Positions 59,504 through 64,000 of a stretch of 64,000 nt of DNA are shown piece after piece. The notes under the pieces are model-generated. The model had not been told where the DNA came from. It did no database searches and was given only the letters and a program-made list of their open reading frames with translations. How positions within the stretch are numbered: position 1 is the stretch's first letter; the number at the start of each line of letters is the position of its first letter. The position numbers and the translations under genes were made by a program. Source of the DNA: Tepidiphilus sp. J10 (GTDB lineage: Bacteria; Pseudomonadota; Gammaproteobacteria; Burkholderiales; Thiobacillaceae); assembly GCA_945897955.1 (NCBI GenBank), contig CAMDGQ010000005.1, positions 18,616 to 82,615 of the forward strand, given 5' to 3'.

Positions 59504-59986
59504 ATGTTGCACATCCTCCGCGCGGATTACAGCCTCCCTGCACACGCCGAAGCCCTGATCGAACTGCTCGACCACTATGCATGCGACCCGGCGGGCGGCG
59601 GCGCGCCGCTGTCGGACTATGTCCGCACCCATCTGGTCAGTGAACTGGCAGCGCGGCCCTTCATGTTCAGCGTGCTGGCGTTCGACGCTGACCAACCCGT
59701 CGGCCTGATCAACGCCATAGAAGGTTTCTCCACCTTCGCCTGCAAACCGCTGATCAACATCCACGATGTCATCGTGTCGAACAGCCATCGCGGACAGGGC
59801 GTCGCCAAAGCCATGTTTGCCGAAATCGAAGCCATCGCCCGCGCGCGCGGCGCCTGCAAACTGACGCTGGAAGTCCTGCACGGCAATACCGGCGCCCGCA
59901 AGCTTTACGAAAAACTCGGCTTCGACGATTACCGTCTTGACCCGGCGCTGGGCGAAGCGCGCTTCATGCAGAAGTGGCTGGACTGA
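59504..59986 (+). CDS. GNAT-family N-acetyltransferase
   Basis: The 160-residue protein has the GNAT fold: FMFSVLAFDADQPVGLINAIEGFSTF (strands 2-4), the acetyl-CoA pyrophosphate loop SHRGQGVAKAMF (motif A), and LEVLHGNTGARKLYEKLGFDDYRLDP (motif B). The substrate is unknown. The start codon is 4 bp after pepD, so both genes are on one transcript. Sixteen bases after its stop the sequence becomes a duplicated clpB tail. Confidence 0.92.
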   Translation: MLHILRADYSLPAHAEALIELLDHYACDPAGGGAPLSDYVRTHLVSELAARPFMFSVLAFDADQPVGLINAIEGFSTFACKPLINIHDVIVSNSHRGQGVAKAMFAEIEAIARARGACKLTLEVLHGNTGARKLYEKLGFDDYRLDPALGEARFMQKWLD

Positions 59987-60002
59987 AGCTACCGAAGCCG
60001 AT

Positions 60003-60247
60003 TTACACCACCTCCACCACCTGCTTGAACACAATCCGCCCATCTTCAACATCGACATGGATAATGTCCTTCGGGCCGAAGCGGCCGGACAGGATTTCCT
60101 TGACCAGCGGATTTTGCTGGTTCAAGCGTTTCAGCGGGCGGACGCCGTAGACCGGGTTGAAGCCTTCGCGGGCGAGTTCCATCAGCACGTCATCGGAGAC
60201 TTCCAGCTTCGTTTCCATCTGGGCGACGCGTTGTTCCAGGTAGTTGA
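60003..60247 (-). pseudogene. Duplicated 3' end of clpB (fragment)
   Basis: About 80 codons match the C-terminus of the clpB that ends at 62193: [40 protein letters not shown] and [20 protein letters not shown]. By eye the bases are roughly 85% identical. Two in-frame deletions (three codons in the QQQIE stretch, two near the end) account for the 245 versus 260 base lengths. The stop is TAA rather than TGA. Homology ends abruptly near 60247. There is no ATPase domain, so it is non-functional. Confidence 0.88.
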
Positions 60248-60646
60248 AATCGAAACTCTGGGCTGAGAACTATAGACACACACACCGCACACCAAGATTC
60301 ATGGGTTGAAGTACTCACTGGCGCGCAATAAATCCGCCAGACAGAGACGGAGCCAATACAACCAGTGAATCAGCAAGCCAGCACAGAGCAACAAACCCGC
60401 ACTCGCCTGATCGACCAGGACTTGGCGCGCGCCCCAGCCTACCCAGCATCGAGCAGATTGAACGGGAATTGGCGGATTTGCCATGATGGAAGCCGCCTCT
60501 CCCACCGGTGAAAGAGCAACCCAGATGGGTGGTTGGCCTCGGTTTCAGTTGTCAACCACACATTGACAACCGCCATCGACGGCAATCTTTCCAGGTCTCT
60601 GTCATTTGCTCTTGCTCCAACAACACATCCATACGTCAAATAATAC
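60248..60646. other. Gene-free stretch ahead of the toxin-antitoxin pair
   Basis: No coding region is supported over about 400 bases. It contains a perfect inverted repeat, GTTGTCAA (60548-60555) and TTGACAAC (60563-60570), separated by seven bases. Short frames on the minus strand have no recognisable content. Composition is mixed and includes a CA-rich run near 60270. Confidence 0.5.
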
Positions 60647-60674
60647 TTAACATATTTAACACCTGAATTTAACA
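60647..60674 (+). promoter_or_regulatory. Three TTAACA direct repeats upstream of the toxin-antitoxin genes
   Basis: TTAACA occurs at 60647, 60656 and 60669 in an AT-rich stretch ending 8 bp before the toxin ATG. This could be a promoter region and operator for autoregulation by the HTH antitoxin. No Shine-Dalgarno sequence is visible for the toxin. Confidence 0.4.
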
Positions 60675-60682
60675 TCACCCCC

Positions 60683-60940
60683 ATGTTCACGCTGCGCTTC
60701 GCCAAGCCCGCCCTGAAGGCGCTACTCAAAATGCCAGCCGGCATTGGCAAGCGGATGCGCGCGGAACTTGATGCCGTCGCTGCCGATCCGTCCGCCTATC
60801 GCGGTGACTGGAAAACCCTGCAAGGTTCGGATCTCTGGCGTTTGCGGGTTGGAGACTGGCGCGCGATCTGCGACGTGCGCGACGGAGAACTGGTGTTACT
60901 GGTGGTCAAGATCGCCCCTCGAGGAGACGCATACAAATGA
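60683..60940 (+). CDS. RelE/ParE-family toxin
   Basis: An 85-residue basic protein with the RelE/ParE fold: FTLRFAKPALKALLKMPAGIGKRM, then DWKTLQGSDLWRLRVGDWRAICDVRDGELVLLVVKIAPRGDAY. The RxGDWRxxC-type strand is the family hallmark. RelE members cleave mRNA in the ribosome and ParE members poison gyrase; this sequence does not settle which. Its stop overlaps the antitoxin start by 4 bp. Toxin-first order is typical of HigBA-like and RelE/HTH pairs. Confidence 0.9.
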   Translation: MFTLRFAKPALKALLKMPAGIGKRMRAELDAVAADPSAYRGDWKTLQGSDLWRLRVGDWRAICDVRDGELVLLVVKIAPRGDAYK

Positions 60941-61293
60941 GCGCACAAATCATCGAACTAAACGGAGTGCCCACTTTCGCGGTGGTGCCTGTAGCTGAAT
61001 GGAATGCTTTGCTCGCCCGCCTGGAAGAGGTGCAGGACATCACCGACGCCAAGGCGGCACGGGATGACGAAAGCTTTCCCGCCGAATTTGCCGATCGTTT
61101 GCTATCCGGCGAATCGCCGCTGAGAGTCTGGCGCGACTATCGTGGTCTGACCTTGCAGTCGCTGGCGGAGGCCTGCGGTGTGACGCGCCAGATGCTGTCG
61201 ATGATCGAACATGGCAAGGCCAGGCCATCGGCCGACCTGCTCGGAAAACTGGCCGACGCACTTGATTGCGACATGGATGACCTGCACGGCTGA
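60937..61293 (+). CDS. HTH-domain antitoxin
   Basis: The 118-residue protein has an N-terminal segment resembling Phd/PHD-like dimerisation (IIELNGVPTFAVVPVAEWNALLARLEE). Its C-terminal XRE-type helix-turn-helix is LRVWRDYRGLTLQSLAEACGVTRQMLSMIEHGKARPSADLLGKLADALDCDMDDL. The HTH should repress the shared promoter while the protein neutralises the toxin. Translation is coupled to the toxin by the ATGA overlap. Confidence 0.9.
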   Translation: MSAQIIELNGVPTFAVVPVAEWNALLARLEEVQDITDAKAARDDESFPAEFADRLLSGESPLRVWRDYRGLTLQSLAEACGVTRQMLSMIEHGKARPSADLLGKLADALDCDMDDLHG

Positions 61294-61376
61294 ATATTCC
61301 AGCCGACAGGCAGAAACACGCAGAACGGGATTCCTGGTCAGCTCCAGCAAAGCCAATGCGGACTATCTGGCGAAGT

Positions 61377-61871
61377 TCAGTTCTGATGAGCTAAAGCAAA
61401 CCGCACCACTTCATCGCTCAGCCAGATTCCATGCTCACGCATGCGATTGATGGCCAGTGGTATGGATACGGGATACCCCTGTTGACGCGCCTTGATCAAC
61501 ACACCGATAGAACCGGTAAGAGTCAGCCCAGATAACCTTGCAACCCGCCTTCCCGCTGTCTCGTCAATACAGACCAACGGAATATTCAGGTCAAGCGCTG
61601 TCTGGATGACCGAGGCTTCTCCACGATCCAGGGTGTTGCCAAGATACGGGGTAATCACGCTGGGTTTGTCGAGTCTTTCCAACCAATCGGCTTGTTCGAA
61701 AGCCGATACGCCGGCTGCTTCAATTCCCGTGCCATGTAATTCTTCGGCAACTTCGAGTGGGACGACCACTCGCGAATACAACGATCTGAGGATTTCCAGA
61801 TTGCCGATTACAACCGCCAGAGCAATAAGTGGTGTGGTGTTGGTGACAATGGCCTGCCGTGTGTCAGGCAT
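61377..61871 (-). CDS. DUF3368 PIN-like toxin
   Basis: The product (about 164 residues from the ATG at 61871) matches the DUF3368 branch of PIN-like nucleases: IVTNTTPLIALAVVIGNLEILRSLYSRVVVPLEVAEEL, DRGEASVIQTALDLNIPLVCIDETAGRRVARLSGLTLTGSIGVLIKAR. The acidic residues expected for metal binding are present (E and D around these blocks, though the first D of the PIN motif is N). It overlaps the end of the UPF0175 gene by 8 bp. Such pairs are thought to be toxin-antitoxin modules. Confidence 0.85.
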   Translation of the reverse strand: MPDTRQAIVTNTTPLIALAVVIGNLEILRSLYSRVVVPLEVAEELHGTGIEAAGVSAFEQADWLERLDKPSVITPYLGNTLDRGEASVIQTALDLNIPLVCIDETAGRRVARLSGLTLTGSIGVLIKARQQGYPVSIPLAINRMREHGIWLSDEVVRFALAHQN

Positions 61872-62112
61872 TGGCGACATCCGCCAGCAATTCCTCCTCG
61901 CTCAAGTCGATCATCGGCACACCATAACGATGGAGTTCTCCCAGAAAAGTCACGCGGCTTACGCCGGCCAGCGACGCCGCCATGCCCGAGGACAGGCGCT
62001 TCATTTCATAAAGCTTGATCGCCATGGCCATCTTGGCCTCTTGAGCAAACTCCATAGGGGTACGCTGCATGGCGTCGGGCAGGTTGGGCGGAACTTCGAC
62101 AAGGATTTGCAT
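61864..62112 (-). CDS. UPF0175-family antitoxin
   Basis: The 82-residue protein begins MQILVEVPPNLPDAM and has the UPF0175 helix-turn-helix (EMKRLSSGMAASLAGVSRVTFLGELHRYGVPMIDLSEEEL). UPF0175 proteins are regularly encoded just upstream of DUF3368 PIN-like proteins and act as their antitoxins. The start is followed directly by coding sequence and the downstream toxin overlaps the stop, so they are one operon. Confidence 0.88.
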   Translation of the reverse strand: MQILVEVPPNLPDAMQRTPMEFAQEAKMAMAIKLYEMKRLSSGMAASLAGVSRVTFLGELHRYGVPMIDLSEEELLADVANA

Positions 62113-62192
62113 GGCAGTACCTCAATGAACACAGGCAAGTAGGCGGCTGTAGGATAGCAGTCCAAGCCCTCAGCCGCCCAGCGGCAGCATGG

Positions 62193-64000
62193 TCAAACCA
62201 CCTCCGCCTCCATCACCTGCTCGAACACAATCCGCCCATCTTCCACATCGACGTGGATGATGTCCTTCGGGCCGAAGCGGCCGGACAGGATTTCCTTCGC
62301 CAGCGGATTTTCGATCTGTTGCTGGATGGCGCGCTTCAGCGGCCGCGCTCCGTAGAGCGGGTCGAAGCCTTCGCGGGCCAATTCCATTAACGCGGCGTCG
62401 CTGACTTCCAGCTTCATCTCCATCTGCGCGACGCGTTTTTCCAGATAGTTGAGCTGGATGCGGGCGATGCTGGCGATGTTGTTCTCGTCCAGAGCGTGGA
62501 ACACCACGACTTCATCGATACGGTTGATGAATTCGGGGCGGAAGTAGGTTTTCACTTCGGCCATCACCGCCAGCTTGATCACCTGGTAATCGTCACCGCT
62601 CATCTGCTGGATCATCTGGCTACCGAGGTTGCTGGTCATCACGATGACGGTGTTCTTGAAGTCGACGGTGCGGCCCTGGCCGTCGGTCATGCGGCCGTCG
62701 TCGAGCACTTGCAGCAGCACGTTGAACACGTCCGGATGCGCTTTTTCGACTTCGTCGAGCAGGATCACGCTGTACGGTTTGCGCCGCACGGCTTCGGTCA
62801 GATAGCCGCCTTCCTCGTAACCGACATAGCCGGGCGGCGCGCCGATCAGGCGGGCGACGGAGTGTTTCTCCATAAACTCGCTCATGTCGATGCGGATCAG
62901 GTGGTCCTGGCTGTCGAACAGGAAATCGGCCAGCGCTTTGCACAACTCGGTCTTGCCGACGCCGGTGGGGCCGAGGAACAGGAAGGAACCGTAGGGTCGA
63001 TTCGGATCGGACAGGCCGGCGCGCGAGCGGCGAATGGCATCGCTGACCAGGCGCACGGCTTCGTCCTGACCGACCACGCGGTTGTGGATGCGGCCTTCCA
63101 TCGCCAGCAGTTTGTCGCGCTCGCCCTGCACCAGTTTCGAAACCGGAATGCCGGTGGCACGCGAGACGACTTCGGCGATTTCCTCGGTGCCGACTTCGGT
63201 ACGCAGCAATTTGAACTCCAGCTTGCCCTCGCCGGCCTCGGCCTGCTTCATCCGCGCTTCCAGCGCCGGCAGCTTGCCGTACTGAATCTCGGCGACCTTG
63301 TCGAACTGGCCGCGCCGTTGCAGGTCGGCCATTTCGGCACGCAAATGGTCGATCTCTTCCTTGACGTGCGCGCTGCCCTGCACTGTCGCCTTCTCGGCTT
63401 TCCAGATTTCCTCCAGGTCGGAATATTCCTTTTCCAGCTTGCGGATTTCATCCTCGATCAGGCTCAGCCGCTTCTTCGAGGCCTCGTCCTTCTCGCGCTT
63501 CACCGCTTCTCGCTCGATCTTGAGCTGGATCAGGCGGCGGTCGAGCTTGTCCATGACTTCCGGCTTGGAGTCGATTTCCATCTTGATGCGGCTGGCGGCT
63601 TCGTCGATCAGGTCGATCGCCTTGTCCGGCAGGAAACGGTCGGTGATGTAGCGATGGCTCAGTTCGGCGGCAGCCACCAGCGCCGGGTCGGTGATGTCGA
63701 CACCATGGTGCAGTTCGTACTTCTCCTTCAGGCCGCGCAGAATGGCGACGGTGGCCTCGACACTGGGCTCATCGACTAGCACCTTCTGGAAACGACGTTC
63801 CAGCGCGGCGTCCTTCTCGATGTACTTGCGATATTCGTCCAGCGTGGTGGCGCCGATGCAGTGCAGTTCGCCGCGTGCCAGCGCCGGTTTCAGCATGTTG
63901 CCGGCATCCATCGCGCCTTCCGCCTTGCCGGCGCCGACCATGGTGTGCAGTTCGTCGATGAACAGGATGATGCGGCCTTCGTCCTGGCCGACTTCCTTCA
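62193..64000 (-). CDS. clpB: ATP-dependent chaperone ClpB, partial (N-terminus beyond window)
   Basis: The frame stays open to the last base, so roughly 600 C-terminal residues of a protein usually about 860 long are visible. ClpB reactivates aggregated proteins with DnaK. Present are the end of the first AAA+ domain ([22 protein letters not shown]), the coiled-coil middle domain ([29 protein letters not shown] to about KLELKL), and the second AAA+ domain with Walker [10 protein letters not shown], Walker [15 protein letters not shown] and sensor/arginine motifs. It ends with EAEVV at 62193. Its tail is duplicated at 60003-60247. Confidence 0.96.
   Translation of the reverse strand, partial: KEVGQDEGRIILFIDELHTMVGAGKAEGAMDAGNMLKPALARGELHCIGATTLDEYRKYIEKDAALERRFQKVLVDEPSVEATVAILRGLKEKYELHHGVDITDPALVAAAELSHRYITDRFLPDKAIDLIDEAASRIKMEIDSKPEVMDKLDRRLIQLKIEREAVKREKDEASKKRLSLIEDEIRKLEKEYSDLEEIWKAEKATVQGSAHVKEEIDHLRAEMADLQRRGQFDKVAEIQYGKLPALEARMKQAEAGEGKLEFKLLRTEVGTEEIAEVVSRATGIPVSKLVQGERDKLLAMEGRIHNRVVGQDEAVRLVSDAIRRSRAGLSDPNRPYGSFLFLGPTGVGKTELCKALADFLFDSQDHLIRIDMSEFMEKHSVARLIGAPPGYVGYEEGGYLTEAVRRKPYSVILLDEVEKAHPDVFNVLLQVLDDGRMTDGQGRTVDFKNTVIVMTSNLGSQMIQQMSGDDYQVIKLAVMAEVKTYFRPEFINRIDEVVVFHALDENNIASIARIQLNYLEKRVAQMEMKLEVSDAALMELAREGFDPLYGARPLKRAIQQQIENPLAKEILSGRFGPKDIIHVDVEDGRIVFEQVMEAEVV

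Noticed and set aside
58019..60058. 679-residue minus-strand frame across pepD and the acetyltransferase
   Set aside because: Both plus-strand genes have intact active-site motifs and coupled spacing; this frame is their shadow.
60299..60505. Minus-strand frame resembling a transposase end (LLIHWLYWLRLCLADLLRAS)
   Set aside because: No catalytic motif or terminal repeat could be identified; coding status is unsupported.

Overview
The window reads as chromosomal DNA of a betaproteobacterium, probably a sulfur- or iron-oxidising member of the Nitrosomonadales. The evidence is the tmRNA tag ANDETYALAA, the gene order rlmN-pilW-rodZ-ispG-hisS-yfgM-bamB-der, the accA-tilS pair, a CobD/CbiB-family protein, ppsA facing its regulator, and sulfur-linked proteins (a SoxY-type carrier, a DsrE-family protein, a DUF302 protein). 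Base composition is moderately GC-rich and coding density is high. The genus is not determined.

Layout. 1-3.0 kb: the 3' end of a TonB-dependent receptor, a PiuC-type hydroxylase and an FMN-dependent hydroxy-acid oxidase. 3.3-6.1 kb: nadE, glnB and a secreted DUF302 protein. 6.1-10.3 kb: amiC-tsaE on the minus strand, closely divergent from queG-murI, then a small cytochrome c behind an FNR-like box. 10.4-17.4 kb: a beta-CASP nuclease-like protein, ppsA divergent from its regulator, a diguanylate cyclase and an Ala/Lys-rich DUF2934 protein. 17.7-24.0 kb: a large AsmA-like DUF748 protein and three membrane or membrane-anchored proteins. 24.1-26.9 kb: a periplasmic metallo-hydrolase, a cupin, HU and an unusual secreted DP-repeat protein. 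27.1-29.5 kb: tmRNA, tRNA-Val(CAC) and gltX.

30.2-32.4 kb is a decaying patch: a FadL/TodX-type porin remnant broken by an IS3-family fragment, a secreted-protein gene with an in-frame TGA, and a DsrE-family gene. 33.8-43.0 kb is a long minus-strand housekeeping block for ribosome assembly, the outer membrane, histidyl-tRNA, isoprenoids, cell shape, pili, RNA methylation and nucleotides. A heptamer-repeat hairpin sits directly in front of hisS. 43.2-48.6 kb holds a SPOR protein, tilS, accA, slyD, a peroxiredoxin and a ribosomal oxygenase.

48.7-57.6 kb is a minus-strand series: pepN, an orphan Tat-exported SoxY-like carrier, YcaO, a nine-heme lipoprotein cytochrome and a parallel beta-helix protein. 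This is the most distinctive metabolic neighbourhood. 57.7-64 kb has a broken small secreted-protein gene, pepD, an acetyltransferase, and then two toxin-antitoxin-like pairs bracketed by a duplicated 3' end of clpB. That arrangement looks like an island inserted at the clpB tail. clpB itself runs off the end of the window.
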